Shown here: positions 46,106 to 56,134 of the stretch, piece after piece | Position numbering within the stretch: position 1 is the first letter of the stretch | How the letters are laid out: each line of letters starts with the position of its first letter | Translations under genes and position numbers: made by a program | Source: CAZMRF01 sp964568735 | GTDB lineage: Bacteria; Acidobacteriota; Polarisedimenticolia; JACPZX01 | Direction: 5' to 3' | Assembly (NCBI GenBank): GCA_964568735.1 | Contig: CAZMRF010000002.1 | Coordinates: forward strand, 85,661 to 149,660 | Length of the DNA stretch: 64,000 nucleotides | The notes under the pieces: model-generated | Databases searched by the model: none | What the model was told of the DNA's origin: nothing | The model's input: only the letters and a program-made list of their open reading frames with translations

Positions 46106-46127
46106 TGGTTAATCTGGAGGGTCCGCC

Positions 46128-46985
46128 TTGGACTTCACAGCCCTGATCCGATCACGCCTGAAATCCCTGGGATACGAGCAGAAAGACCTCGCCCGCGCGG
46201 CGCAGGTCACGGACTCCTACATCTCCCAGCTCCTGTCCCGGCGAAAGGCACCTCCGGGCCAGGACCGGACCGATATCTACGGCAGGATGGAGGCCTTCCT
46301 GGACCTCAAGAGCGGGGAGCTGACGCGCCTCGTGGAGATCGAGCGCGCCGAGGAGCTCCAGCGCAGGCTCGGGCAGACACCCCGGCCGCTCTTCCAGGAA
46401 TTCCGGGCGCTCGTCCTCAAGAAGTGCGTTTCCGGCAAGCGCGATGAGGTCCGCGCGATCTTCGAGCGAGAGCCCTTCGGGACGCTCGAGCGCCTGATCA
46501 CCCGCAAGCTCCTCGACGTGGTCAAGGGCATTGCCCGCCGGGAGCTGGACAGCGACGACTGGCTCCGCCTCGCGGCGCGCGTGGGCGGCCGCAGCAAGGA
46601 GGAGATGCGGGTCATCGTTCTCGAGTTCCTGGACACGGACGTCTCCCAGATCTCCAACGAGAACTGCGTCGCCTTCCTCGAGCCCCTGGTGGAATCCTGG
46701 GAAATCGACATGGAGACCTTCGATCTGGAGGTCAGGCTGAACCGCGAGCTCGTCGAGGAGCCGCGCCGGGCATTCGCCTACGGCGAAGCTCCGGAGTCCG
46801 ATCAAGCTCGCGAGGAGCGGGGGCTCGCGGAGTTCCTCCGCGATCCTCGATACAGCGGAGATGCCACGGAGGACGAGATCCGCCTCCTGCGGAGACAGCG
46901 ATTCGGAAGCAGGCGGCCGACGAAGCTGTACTACTACCGAGCCCTGCAGGCGCTCAGGGATCCGATTCACTTTCGCGAGAGGTGA
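46128..46985 (+). CDS. XRE-type helix-turn-helix regulator with novel C-terminal domain
   Basis: A 285-aa protein starting with TTG (GGAGG 7 bp upstream). Residues ~8-60 are a lambda-repressor-like HTH (K-D-L-A-R-A-A-Q-V-T-D-S-Y-I-S-Q-L-L-S-R-R). The remaining ~220 residues are helical, Glu/Arg/Leu-rich and unlike any family I recognise. No peptidase or ligand-binding motif is visible. The divergent layout and shared AT-rich promoter suggest it regulates itself and the eight-repeat secreted protein. Confidence 0.78.
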   Translation: MDFTALIRSRLKSLGYEQKDLARAAQVTDSYISQLLSRRKAPPGQDRTDIYGRMEAFLDLKSGELTRLVEIERAEELQRRLGQTPRPLFQEFRALVLKKCVSGKRDEVRAIFEREPFGTLERLITRKLLDVVKGIARRELDSDDWLRLAARVGGRSKEEMRVIVLEFLDTDVSQISNENCVAFLEPLVESWEIDMETFDLEVRLNRELVEEPRRAFAYGEAPESDQAREERGLAEFLRDPRYSGDATEDEIRLLRRQRFGSRRPTKLYYYRALQALRDPIHFRER

Positions 46986-47074
46986 TGAGGGGGTCCCGTC
47001 TGTCCCCCAGATCCGGGTGCGGGGGCTGAGTCGAGGGATCCCTGCATTGCCCGCCTAGGCCAGGGGTTTCGCCG

Positions 47075-47080
47075 TATAAT
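47075..47080 (+). promoter_or_regulatory. possible -10 element (TATAAT)
   Basis: A perfect TATAAT 84 bp before the large M19-like gene. No good -35 lies at normal spacing. Confidence 0.35.
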
Positions 47081-47164
47081 TCAGCCTTCCCTCACGGGAG
47101 CCCGCATGACACGACGACCTCCGCCTTCCGGCCACCCGGCCGATCTGCTCGAAGGGCAGCGCAG

Positions 47165-50100
47165 TTGAGCGTGGGAGGATCCCTCCTCCCCCGGTCCCTG
47201 ATCCGGCGATGGCTGGGTCAGGCAGCCGTGGCGCTCGTCGTCCTCGCCGCCGCGGCGGGGGTCGCGCAGGCCCAGAGCACCTGCTCCGGACCGGGGCAGC
47301 CGCCCTGCTGCTTCGCCTTCGTCTGCACCATCTGCGACTTCGATTTGATCATCTTCCTCAACCAATGCAGCGACTCCGACGGCTTCCCGGTCGCCTGCGG
47401 CGGTGAAGGCGAGCGCCCCTGCACCGTCCTGGAGCACATTCCCTCCTGCAAGAGCGGGCTCCACGAGATCCCCTTCCCGGGAGGCAACTGCACGCGCCTC
47501 GATTCCGACGGCTTCCCGACCTTCTGCGGGGGCGTCGGCGAGCGCGCCTGCAACATCAATGAACACATCCCTTCCTGCAAGAGCGGCCTGATCGAAGAGC
47601 GGGGCACCTGTCGCGCCTTCGACTCGGACGGCTACCCGACCTCATGCGGCGGCACGGACGAGCCGGCCTGCGAGATCACGGTCCAGATCATCATCGGCAA
47701 GCCTTCATGCAAGTCCACTCTCGTGGAGGAGCGCGGCACTTGCCGCGCCATCGACGTGGACGGCTACCCGACCTCGTGCGGCGGGGACGGGGAGCCCGGG
47801 TGCGAGATCACCGTCCAGACAATCCTCGGCATCACTTCCTGCAAGGCCTGCAACGTGGAGGTTCCCGTCGGAGGGACGTGCAGGGCCGTCAAGGACGATC
47901 GCTATCCCTCCGTTTGCGGCGCCTGCAACCAGGTGCCCTGCGACATCACGACACAGGCGCAGCTCCTTCAGCCTTCCTGCAAGCCGGGCCTCGTCGAAAA
48001 TGGCGGCCTTTGTAAAAGACTTGACGTGAACGGCACCCCCATCGCCTGCGCCGGCCTCGGCGAGCCGGATGTGGGGACGACCGCGGGGCCGCCGGCTCCT
48101 TCGCCGGGCCAGGAGATCTGGGGCTTCGCCGACCTCCACACGCACCCCTTCTCCAACCTCGCCTTCGGGGGGCTCACCGTCTGGGGCGAGCCCTTCGACG
48201 CGCAGGGGATCGGCTCGGCGCTCCCGCACTGCGACTATGCCTGCGGTTTCCGGGCCATCGAGGCCAACGGGACGCCCATCACGGCGGCGGCCTTCCCGTT
48301 GCCGCCCGGCGTGCCCGTCCACGGACCCTTCGGCATCCTGGATCTCTTCGGCATCGCAGGCAGCGACGACAACCCCCTCACGCACGGCGTCGGCGGCTAC
48401 CCCGCCTTCGAGGGCTGGCCGCGCCATCACCGCATCAGCCACCAGCAGATGTACTACAAGTGGATCGAGCGAGCCTGGCGCGGAGGGCTGCGCCTGATGG
48501 TCACGCACGCCGTCAACAACGAGGTGCTCTGCCGCCTCTCGAAGCGGCGGGAGGGCTTCGCCTGCGAGGACATGCCCACCGTCGATCGCCAGATCCAGGC
48601 GGTCAAGGACCTCGAGGCTTTCATCGATCAGCAGAGCGGCGGCCCGGGGCAAGGATGGTTCCGGATCGCCACCTCCGCCTCGCAGGCCCGACAGATCCTC
48701 GAAGAGGGGAAGCTGGTCGTCGTTCTCGGGATCGAAGTGGACTCTCTCTTCGGCTGCGGCTTGAGCGACCCGTGCACGGTCGCGGGCATCCGCGACGCGC
48801 TGGCGGCCTACCACGCGATGGGCGTCCGCCACCTCCTCCCCGTCCACCTCTTCGACAATGCCTTCGGCGGCACGGCGATCTACGAGGACAACTTCAACTT
48901 CGCGAACAAGATCCTGAGCGACGAGTATTTCGAGGCGGAGACATGCTCCCAGGAGGGCGTGGAGTTCCGCCTGACGGGGTTCCCCCAGGACGCCCTGTCG
49001 CTCCTCGTGAAGGAGCTGGCCGAGACCCTTCTGCAGATCAACTTCCCCGTTCCCTTGTACCCCTCAGGCGGCCACTGCAACGCCCGCGGGCTGACTCCCC
49101 TGGGCGAGTCGCTCGTCAAGCTCATCATGGGGCGCGGGATGATCCTCGACCTGGATCACATGTCGTACCGGGCGACGGATCGCGTGCTTGAGATCGCCCT
49201 GGACGAGAACTACCCCGTCGTGGTGGGCCACGCGCGCTTCCAGGAGGCTCTCGAGGACGACCCGAACGCCGAGGACCACCTCAAGGCCGAGTACGCCAAG
49301 CTCCAGAGGCACGTCGAGGCCATTCGCGACCTCGGCGGCCTCGTGGCTCCCCTGCTCCACCAGGGAGAGGCGCACGCGATGCACCAGGTCGCGCAGGTCC
49401 CTTCCGACTGCAGCAACTCCACCAAGACGTGGGCCCAGGCCTACCTCTACGCCGTGGAGCAGATGAGCACCGGGACCTTCCACCAGGCCGTGGCGCTCGG
49501 CAGCGACTTCAACGGAGGCATCTCGCAGGTGGGGCCGCGCTTCGGGCCGGACGCCTGCCAGGGGGAGAGCCATCCGGACCAGGGGGCCGGAGTCGCCTAT
49601 CCATTCGGCGGCCACGGCCTTGCGGGCGTCTTCGACATGGCGGCGGCCGGGACCATGGTCTTCGACTACAACCAGGTCGGCCTCGCGCACATCGGACTCT
49701 ACCCGGACTTCATCGAAGACCTCAAGGTCATCGGCCTCACGGAGGAGCAGCTCGAGCCGTTGTTCAGATCGGCCGAGGCCTACGTGGCCCTCTGGGAGAA
49801 GATCGAAAGGGGCGACCGCTTTCCGCCTGCCACTTCATACGTCCCGGCGCCCCCGCCGAATGCCGCCGGCTGGCACCGCACCCCCGTGGACGTCGCGCTG
49901 CAGGCGTCGCCGAACCCGGATGGATGGGAGGTCGCGGAGGTGCACGCCCGGGCCGATGGGGCGCAGACGATCCCGCCCTTCTCCGAGAGCGGATCGGAGG
50001 CGCAGCTCAGCGTCGCGGTGGAGGGCGCCACGACGATTACCTTCCACGCGGAGGACATCGCCGGGAACGAGGAGCCCGAGCAGACGGCGACGCTCCTCGC

Positions 50101-50560
50101 CGACTGGACGCTTCCACTCGTCGCCTGGTCGGGCGGCGGTGGAACCTACCCGGTGGACGCCTTCCTCGATCTCTCCTGCACGGAGTCGGATGCCCTATCG
50201 GGGATAGCCTCTTCGACCTGCCTCGTCGGCGGTGAGCCCACCTACCAGTTCCTTCTCGGGCCCAACACGATCACGGGAGTCGTCACGGATGTCGCGGGCA
50301 ACGAGGCGAGCGCGGACGTCTCCTTCACCGTGACGGTGGACTTCGGGAGCCTGTCGAGCCTCGTGTCACGCATCGTCGCCCCCGGCAAGCACCAGAAGTT
50401 CCTGCTCAAGAGGCTGTCGGCCGCGGAGGAGGCCGGCGCCAACCTGGCGAAGAAGGCGAAACAGATCCAGCGCTTCCAGAAGAAGGTGGCGAACCAGGCG
50501 GGCCGCGCGGTCAGCGCCGGCGACGCTCCGATTCTGATCGCGCTGGCGGGGGCGTTGTAG
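47165..50560 (+). CDS. large secreted M19-like dipeptidase-family protein with Cys-rich N-terminal repeats
   Basis: An 1131-aa exported protein. Signal peptide to ~37 (A-Q-A-Q). Residues ~60-300 hold about six imperfect ~35-40-residue Cys repeats with D-S-D-G-(F/Y)-P-x-x-C-G-G and P-S-C-K. The central ~315-900 region is a membrane-dipeptidase (M19)-type TIM barrel: D-L-H-T-H with His325/His327 (HxH, not the usual HxD), Glu524 in G-I-E, His665 in D-L-D-H-M-S, His689 in V-G-H-A-R and Asp781 in G-S-D-F-N-G. Ig-like strands (~900-1070) follow, then a Lys-rich helical tail. The start is TTG 47165 (GAAGGG 8 bp upstream). M19 enzymes hydrolyse dipeptides or beta-lactam-like bonds; activity here is unproven. 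Confidence 0.72.
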   Translation: MSVGGSLLPRSLIRRWLGQAAVALVVLAAAAGVAQAQSTCSGPGQPPCCFAFVCTICDFDLIIFLNQCSDSDGFPVACGGEGERPCTVLEHIPSCKSGLHEIPFPGGNCTRLDSDGFPTFCGGVGERACNINEHIPSCKSGLIEERGTCRAFDSDGYPTSCGGTDEPACEITVQIIIGKPSCKSTLVEERGTCRAIDVDGYPTSCGGDGEPGCEITVQTILGITSCKACNVEVPVGGTCRAVKDDRYPSVCGACNQVPCDITTQAQLLQPSCKPGLVENGGLCKRLDVNGTPIACAGLGEPDVGTTAGPPAPSPGQEIWGFADLHTHPFSNLAFGGLTVWGEPFDAQGIGSALPHCDYACGFRAIEANGTPITAAAFPLPPGVPVHGPFGILDLFGIAGSDDNPLTHGVGGYPAFEGWPRHHRISHQQMYYKWIERAWRGGLRLMVTHAVNNEVLCRLSKRREGFACEDMPTVDRQIQAVKDLEAFIDQQSGGPGQGWFRIATSASQARQILEEGKLVVVLGIEVDSLFGCGLSDPCTVAGIRDALAAYHAMGVRHLLPVHLFDNAFGGTAIYEDNFNFANKILSDEYFEAETCSQEGVEFRLTGFPQDALSLLVKELAETLLQINFPVPLYPSGGHCNARGLTPLGESLVKLIMGRGMILDLDHMSYRATDRVLEIALDENYPVVVGHARFQEALEDDPNAEDHLKAEYAKLQRHVEAIRDLGGLVAPLLHQGEAHAMHQVAQVPSDCSNSTKTWAQAYLYAVEQMSTGTFHQAVALGSDFNGGISQVGPRFGPDACQGESHPDQGAGVAYPFGGHGLAGVFDMAAAGTMVFDYNQVGLAHIGLYPDFIEDLKVIGLTEEQLEPLFRSAEAYVALWEKIERGDRFPPATSYVPAPPPNAAGWHRTPVDVALQASPNPDGWEVAEVHARADGAQTIPPFSESGSEAQLSVAVEGATTITFHAEDIAGNEEPEQTATLLADWTLPLVAWSGGGGTYPVDAFLDLSCTESDALSGIASSTCLVGGEPTYQFLLGPNTITGVVTDVAGNEASADVSFTVTVDFGSLSSLVSRIVAPGKHQKFLLKRLSAAEEAGANLAKKAKQIQRFQKKVANQAGRAVSAGDAPILIALAGAL

Positions 50561-50579
50561 CGCTCGGGGTCCGCCCCCT

Positions 50580-51011
50580 TCAACGACGAGTGCCTGCTGC
50601 GGGTGTGACCCATGCCTCCAGCGCGAGGCGGTCTTCTTCGGCCGGCAGGAGAAAGACCATGGCAAGGAGGATGAAACGGGGGAAGATGTGGCCCGTGATC
50701 GAGTAGAGTGGATCCATGAGCAGGTGCCCGTAGGTCACGAGGAGGAGAACCATCCCCAGGGCCACGCCGGCTGCGCGCACGCGATACCCGACGATGAGCA
50801 AGGCGCCTGCGAGAAGCTCGAGTATCGGCACCGTGACGCCTGTCGCAAGGAGGAGTCCGTGCGGGATCCACGTGTCGGCGTAGGGGCCTGTGAAGTACTC
50901 CTCGGCGTGCCCCAGCGGCGTCATCGTGAAGCACTTGTGCCAGCCGGCCATGCCGAAGATCAGCCCGAGCATGAAGCGCGCGAAGAAGCGGATCCAGCCC
51001 CGGTACGTCAT
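50580..51011 (-). CDS. DoxX family integral membrane protein
   Basis: A 143-aa four-helix membrane protein. The N-terminal R-F-F-A-R-F-M-L-G-L-I-F-G-M-A-G-W-H-K-C region matches the first helix of DoxX proteins, followed by P-I-L-E-L-L-A-G-A-L and two more helices. ATG 51011 is chosen; the longer frame upstream overlaps the divergent gene. DoxX proteins are redox or quinone-linked and often accompany other oxidative systems. Here it is alone between the M19-like and BtuF-like genes. Confidence 0.8.
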   Translation of the reverse strand: MTYRGWIRFFARFMLGLIFGMAGWHKCFTMTPLGHAEEYFTGPYADTWIPHGLLLATGVTVPILELLAGALLIVGYRVRAAGVALGMVLLLVTYGHLLMDPLYSITGHIFPRFILLAMVFLLPAEEDRLALEAWVTPAAGTRR

Positions 51012-51093
51012 AGGGCTGCATGCTACTCGCTCGAGGCGGGCCGCTCCAGCAGACCCGCACGGAGTGATCCAGCCGAGGAGCCTCGGTGAGACG

Positions 51094-52017
51094 ATGGGTA
51101 CGGAAACCCCCTCCAGAATCATCTCGTTGATCGCCAGCGCGACGGAGATCGTCTGTGCCCTCGGGCTGCGCGAGCGGCTCGTGGGGGTCTCGCACGAATG
51201 CGACTATCCCGCGGACGTCGTCGGGCTTCCGGTACTCTCCGAGCCCAAGATGGACACGCGCCTGCCCGGCGGAGAGATCGATCGCGCGGTGCGGGATCTC
51301 GTGCGGGATGGGCTGAGCGTCTACCGGGTTCGCGTCGAGGAGCTGGAGAGGCTCCGGCCCGACCTGATCGTCACGCAGGACCAGTGCGAGGTCTGCGCGG
51401 TGTCTCTCAAAGACGTCGAGGAGGCCTGCTCGTCGCTCACGCTGAGGGAGACACGCGTCTGCTCGCTGCGCCCCGAATCCCTCGCCGACATCCTCGCGGA
51501 CTTCCGGCGCGTGGGGGAAGCCGCAGGCGTCCCCGAGCGCGCCGAATTGCTCGCGCGAGAGCTCGAGCGGAGGCTCGCGGCCGTTCGTGAGAGCGTGGCC
51601 CGGCGCCCCCGGCCGCGCGTGGTCTGCATCGAGTGGCTGGATCCGCCGATGGTGGCAGGAGGCTGGATCCCCGAGATCGTGGAGATGGCCGGAGGCGAGC
51701 CCCTCATCGTCACGGGCCAGACCCGCTTCCGAACGGTCACATGGGAGGAGATCGAGGCTGCCGGCGCCGACGTGGTCGTGCTGATGCCCTGCGGCTTCAC
51801 AGTCGAGAAGTGCCTGGAAGATCTGCGCGACACCCGGATCGCCGCTCCCCTGCATCAAATGCGGGCCGTGAAGGCGGGGCGCTGCATCGTCACGGACGGC
51901 AACGCCTACTTCAACCGCCCGGGTCCCCGCATCGCCGAAAGCACGGAGATCCTCGCCTCGATCTTCCATGGGGTCGGCCGCGCCCCCCGCGGGAGCGCGG
52001 TCGTCTGGCCGGGCTGA
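51094..52017 (+). CDS. cobalamin/metallophore-binding protein (BtuF-like)
   Basis: A 307-aa periplasmic-binding-protein fold of the BtuF/ABC class III type. The motif P-S-R-I-I-S-L-I-A-S-A-T-E-I (~6-19) opens lobe 1. The central long helix lies around ~150-180 and lobe 2 ends with E-I-L-A-S-I-F-H. No signal peptide is visible, as in the cytoplasmic 'cobalamin-binding protein' subgroup that is often annotated this way. The sequence C-E-V-C-A-V at ~108 is a feature of this subgroup. No ABC permease or ATPase is adjacent, so uptake may be via partners elsewhere. Confidence 0.8.
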   Translation: MGTETPSRIISLIASATEIVCALGLRERLVGVSHECDYPADVVGLPVLSEPKMDTRLPGGEIDRAVRDLVRDGLSVYRVRVEELERLRPDLIVTQDQCEVCAVSLKDVEEACSSLTLRETRVCSLRPESLADILADFRRVGEAAGVPERAELLARELERRLAAVRESVARRPRPRVVCIEWLDPPMVAGGWIPEIVEMAGGEPLIVTGQTRFRTVTWEEIEAAGADVVVLMPCGFTVEKCLEDLRDTRIAAPLHQMRAVKAGRCIVTDGNAYFNRPGPRIAESTEILASIFHGVGRAPRGSAVVWPG

Positions 52018-52252
52018 ACGAGACCCCGAGAATCAACTGAGACGGAGGTGAGCGGTCCGCCTGCCCGGTGCCGGCCGGATTCCCCGAAAAAACAGCATGT
52101 TCATGCGCTGCTCGGCGGCTCGACCCCCTTGTACTCTGTGGCATGTCCGACGCGCCACCTCCATCCGATCGGACGGGAACTCTGGTAGGATGGGCACCCA
52201 ACAACACGGCCGGTCGTTTCCAGTCCAGATGATTCCCGGGAGGGAGACTCGG

Positions 52253-55200
52253 ATGAGACGACGTGCCCCTCTTTTCGTCCCGGCCCTCGCCCTCCTCCTC
52301 CTCCCGTCGCTCGCCTCCGCCCACGTTGACGGGATGAGGGTGGACATCTCTCGAGGACCGGGTCCGGACGAGGTCACTCTGGTCTGGACCGGAGGGCAGC
52401 CGACCTACCAGGTCTTCCGCTCGATCTCCCCCAGTGGCGTCATCTCCCCGGTCCACCTGATCGGGTCATCCGACCTCCGGACGTGGAACGACGCCTCCGG
52501 CCCCGGCCTCATTTTCTATTACGAGCTCGTCAGCCCGTGCCCGTACAACCCGCCCGAGATCTGCGACGGCCAGGACAACGACTGCGACGGCGTCGTGGAC
52601 GGTCCCGGCAGCGAGCTATCCTGCACGCTCCCGAACGCCCTCCCCAGCTGCTCCGGCGGCACCTGCGTCGTCTCGGGCTGCAGCACGGGGTTCGGTGACT
52701 GCGACCAGGCGCCTACGAACGGCTGCGAGACGAGCACGCACATGGCTCAGTCCACGTCGCCTTCGATCTACGGCGGAGTGGTGGATCAGGACCTCAAGCC
52801 AGGATACGCGAGAGTCCCCGTGATCACGAACTGCGGCGCATGCGGCATCGGCTGCGACGACGGGACCGCTTGCACGACGGATCTGTGCGTCCCGGTCGGC
52901 CTCCCGGGGGGCGAGGCGGGAGCGTGCCGCCACTACGATCGCGCCCAGTGCGGCGAGGCGCGCTGTGCGGGACCGCTCCCCCAGGGGACTCCGCCGCCGC
53001 TCGAACCGGCATGCTCCGGCCCCGATGCCGACGGCGACGGGCTTCCCGGGGCATGGGAGACATCGCAGATCGATCCGTATACCGGCAGCGGCGCACCGAA
53101 GGGGATAGACCTGAACTGCGACGGCGAGATCAGCGACGCCGGTGGCGATCTGATCTGGCACGAGGCTCCTGGCGGGGACTCGACGAAGGACGTCTACCTG
53201 GAGTACGACTACATGGAGCACCCGCCACAGCCCTGCGTGGGCCCCGCGGATTGTCTGTTCGGGGAGCCGTGCGTCGCGAACATGTGCGCGGGGCACAGCG
53301 ACTCGCCGCCGCCGGAGGCGGTGGCCGATGTCGTGACGGCCTTCAGCAACCAGGGGATGACGCTGCATGTCGACCCGGCGCACCAGGCGCTACCCCACGC
53401 GGATCTCCTCTACATCCCGGTGGGACCGCTCGACTCGTGCGCCCTGCCCGGCAGCGTGAGCCTCTACGACCCCGCCTACAAGGGGAATGCGGTCAACTTC
53501 GACCCCCGCCGGCGCCTCGGGTATCGCTACGCCATGTTCGGGCACTTCAGCTGCGCCGACTCCGCGTCCGGTGTGCAGACGGATGCGTCCGGTCTGGCGG
53601 AGGTCATCGGGAACGACTTCATCGTTTCGCTCGGAGGATTCACCTACCAGGCGGCCGACCCGAGCGTGCGACGCCGAGAGAATGCAGGGACGCTCGACCA
53701 CGAGCTGGGACACAATCTGGGGCTCTGCCACGGCGGGGCGGCCGAGGCCGACCCGAACAACCCGTGCTCGGGGGGAGCGGCCGTCAACAAGAAGCCGAAC
53801 CACATCAGCGTGATGAACTATCAGTTCCAGCTTGCCGGCATCACGCGTGCGGCGAGCCCGGGCACGACCTTTCCCCCCGACCTGGTGTTGCCGTGGCGCC
53901 CGGACTTCTCCCACGGCGTCGAGCCTACCGCCCTGGACGAGTCGGCGCTCGACGAGACCGTCGGGCTCGGCATCGTGACGGCGCCCTTCGACCGCGACAT
54001 CACGCGATACTTCTGCCTCTCCCGGAACGAGACGCTCCTCGGCCCGGGAACCGGCCCGATCGACTGGAACTGCGATTTCCTCATCGACCCGAACGTAGGC
54101 GCGGACATCAACGACTCGGGAGGCCCGGCCGAGGTGCTGGCGGGCTCGGATGAATGGGGAAGCCTCTCCTTCAAGTTCCAGTGCCAGCCTACCCTGGCGG
54201 ACGGGGCGCCGCCCCCCGGGCAGGTGGCACGTGAGGAGCTGACACTGTCGCAGGCCACGACTTTCCGCCTGCGGGCCGCCGACGTCGTGTGTGACGCGAC
54301 GCACGCCGACTGCGACCAGAACCCCGCCAGCGGGTGCGAGACGGAAGTCGCCGCGAACGCCGGCAACTGCGGAGGGTGCGGCCTCGCCTGCTCGGCGAAC
54401 CACGTGGCCAGCCCCGTCTGCACCGCCGGGACCTGCTCCGGGGCGTGCGACCCGGGGTTCGGCGACTGCAACGCCGACAAGCTCACGGACGGGTGCGAGA
54501 CCGACATCCAGTCGAGCCCGGTGAGCTGCGGCGGGTGCGGCCGGGCCTGCTCGTCGAACCACATGGCCACGCTGGATTGCTCCTCGGGGACCTGCTCGGG
54601 CGCCTGTCTCCCCTCCTTCGGCGACTGCAACGCCGACAAGTTCATCGACGGGTGCGAGGTCGATTTGCTCGCCGACGCGGACAACTGCGGCTTCTGCGGC
54701 AACGCCTGCACGCCAGGCGAGTCCTGCGTCGGAGGTTCCTGTTCCGCCTCGTGCCCTCCGGGTCCAGCCAATTCACTGTGGAGCGCGCCTCTGAGCGCGG
54801 GGACTCCGACGGCGCCCACGAACGACACGGAGTTCAACCCGGCAGGCGAATCGATCAGCTACATCGCGCAGGGCACGGCCGTCTACGCTCTCTACAACAG
54901 CGCCACGGGCGGTCACCCGGCGGGCTCCGTCAAGTGGAGCCGGACCTTCCCGGCCACCATCCAGAACTTCCCCAATCCCGTCCCCCTCAGCACGGGGCCG
55001 GAGGCCGTGTTCGTGGCCACGACTGACGGCTTCGTGCGCGGTCTCGACGCCGAAACCGGCGCCGACCTGTCTTCGTGGCCGTCGCCCTTCGACACGCGCC
55101 GGATGAGCTGCCCCGCCGACCAGATCATCGCCACGCCGGCGGTGCAGCTCCGCAGCTTCTCGAACGGCGCGTTCCAAGCCGCTCACACAGAGGATCTCGT

Positions 55201-55996
55201 GATCGTGATCACCCGAACCATGTGCGGCGACGCCACGAACAACAAGGTGTACGCGATCGGCGCGAGCACAGGCACGCTGAAGTGGACGTTCAACCCGAGC
55301 ATCTCGTACGGCCTTGGGATGGACTACGGAAGCGAGGGAGGCTCGATCGACTACGCGTCGAACCGGATCTACTTCGGCACGAACCAGCCGAGCGCCCAGC
55401 ACACGCTGTGGGCAATCAACACGACCGACGGGACGCGCGCCTGGTCGATCAACGCCGGGTCCATACGGAACCGCCCCCAGCAGAGGGGCACGCGCCTGTA
55501 CGCCGCAACCTACGCTGGCCAGCTCAGGGTGTACAACGTTGGTAATGGGACCCTGGTATACAGCCGCGCCGTCACGCTGGCGACCATCACCCGCAACCCC
55601 TGGGTCGTCTCCGGCGGCGCCTTCGACCGCACGATCGTGATCACCGACACGGACGGGTACCTTCACTCCTACATCGAGATCGACGTCCCGTTCCCGACCG
55701 CCACTCCGGCGCCCTGGTCACCGACCAACCTGGGGGGCACCATAACCACGATGCCCGTCGTCAGCTCGGGGTTCGGGAGGGTCTGGGTGGGGCTGTCGGA
55801 CGGAACGATCCACCAGGTCAACCTCGTGAATGGCCTTGACGAAGCCAGCGCGACGGTGGGCACGACGACCGTGTACGATCCGTCTCTCGATGTCGAAGGG
55901 GCTGGGCCGGATGTCAACCGGCTGGAGGCAGCCACCTCCATGCAGGTCCGGCGCTACTGCGTGCCGTTCGAGCTTGGCACCATGGGGACCCATTAG
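52253..55996 (+). CDS. giant secreted metzincin-like protease with MopE-like and propeller domains
   Basis: A 1247-aa exported protein. Signal peptide 1-23. A fibronectin-like segment lies at ~30-95. A MopE-type calcium/metal-binding motif E-I-C-D-G-x-D-N-D-C-D-G-x-x-D-G-P-G is at 102-119. The catalytic zinc site is H-E-L-G-H-N-L-G-L-C-H at 483-493 with a Met-turn-like S-V-M-N-Y. Two or three C-x-x-C Cys repeats (C-G-G-C-G...C-S...) occupy ~690-830, and a PQQ-like beta-propeller ~850-1240. ATG 52253 has a strong GGGAGG ribosome binding site. It is tandem to a longer paralog. It presumably cleaves proteins outside the cell; substrate unknown. Confidence 0.82.
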   Translation: MRRRAPLFVPALALLLLPSLASAHVDGMRVDISRGPGPDEVTLVWTGGQPTYQVFRSISPSGVISPVHLIGSSDLRTWNDASGPGLIFYYELVSPCPYNPPEICDGQDNDCDGVVDGPGSELSCTLPNALPSCSGGTCVVSGCSTGFGDCDQAPTNGCETSTHMAQSTSPSIYGGVVDQDLKPGYARVPVITNCGACGIGCDDGTACTTDLCVPVGLPGGEAGACRHYDRAQCGEARCAGPLPQGTPPPLEPACSGPDADGDGLPGAWETSQIDPYTGSGAPKGIDLNCDGEISDAGGDLIWHEAPGGDSTKDVYLEYDYMEHPPQPCVGPADCLFGEPCVANMCAGHSDSPPPEAVADVVTAFSNQGMTLHVDPAHQALPHADLLYIPVGPLDSCALPGSVSLYDPAYKGNAVNFDPRRRLGYRYAMFGHFSCADSASGVQTDASGLAEVIGNDFIVSLGGFTYQAADPSVRRRENAGTLDHELGHNLGLCHGGAAEADPNNPCSGGAAVNKKPNHISVMNYQFQLAGITRAASPGTTFPPDLVLPWRPDFSHGVEPTALDESALDETVGLGIVTAPFDRDITRYFCLSRNETLLGPGTGPIDWNCDFLIDPNVGADINDSGGPAEVLAGSDEWGSLSFKFQCQPTLADGAPPPGQVAREELTLSQATTFRLRAADVVCDATHADCDQNPASGCETEVAANAGNCGGCGLACSANHVASPVCTAGTCSGACDPGFGDCNADKLTDGCETDIQSSPVSCGGCGRACSSNHMATLDCSSGTCSGACLPSFGDCNADKFIDGCEVDLLADADNCGFCGNACTPGESCVGGSCSASCPPGPANSLWSAPLSAGTPTAPTNDTEFNPAGESISYIAQGTAVYALYNSATGGHPAGSVKWSRTFPATIQNFPNPVPLSTGPEAVFVATTDGFVRGLDAETGADLSSWPSPFDTRRMSCPADQIIATPAVQLRSFSNGAFQAAHTEDLVIVITRTMCGDATNNKVYAIGASTGTLKWTFNPSISYGLGMDYGSEGGSIDYASNRIYFGTNQPSAQHTLWAINTTDGTRAWSINAGSIRNRPQQRGTRLYAATYAGQLRVYNVGNGTLVYSRAVTLATITRNPWVVSGGAFDRTIVITDTDGYLHSYIEIDVPFPTATPAPWSPTNLGGTITTMPVVSSGFGRVWVGLSDGTIHQVNLVNGLDEASATVGTTTVYDPSLDVEGAGPDVNRLEAATSMQVRRYCVPFELGTMGTH

Positions 55997-56078
55997 TCAG
56001 GAGCCTGTCCGAGTCATCGAAGCCCGTTCCGAAGCTCACTGCGAAGGCTGCTCCCACGCCCGGCTCCCCCTCCCCGCG

Positions 56079-56134
56079 CGGCCCTAACAAAAACCTCCCG
56101 TCCGCCTGGATCCGCGACCGGGAGGTTCATGAGG
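56079..56134 (-). repeat. hairpin repeat element, copy 1
   Basis: GGCCCTAAC, then an A-run and AACCTCCCG, a ~16-bp loop and CGGGAGGTT followed by CATGAGG. On the minus strand it has the form of a rho-independent terminator with a T-run. A second copy at 63769-63827 lies in the same orientation. Confidence 0.75.

Noticed and set aside
50580..51011. DoxX protein as part of the RiPP system (DoxX occurs in some bufferin operons)
   Set aside because: It is about 21 kb away and in an unrelated context, so no link is supported.
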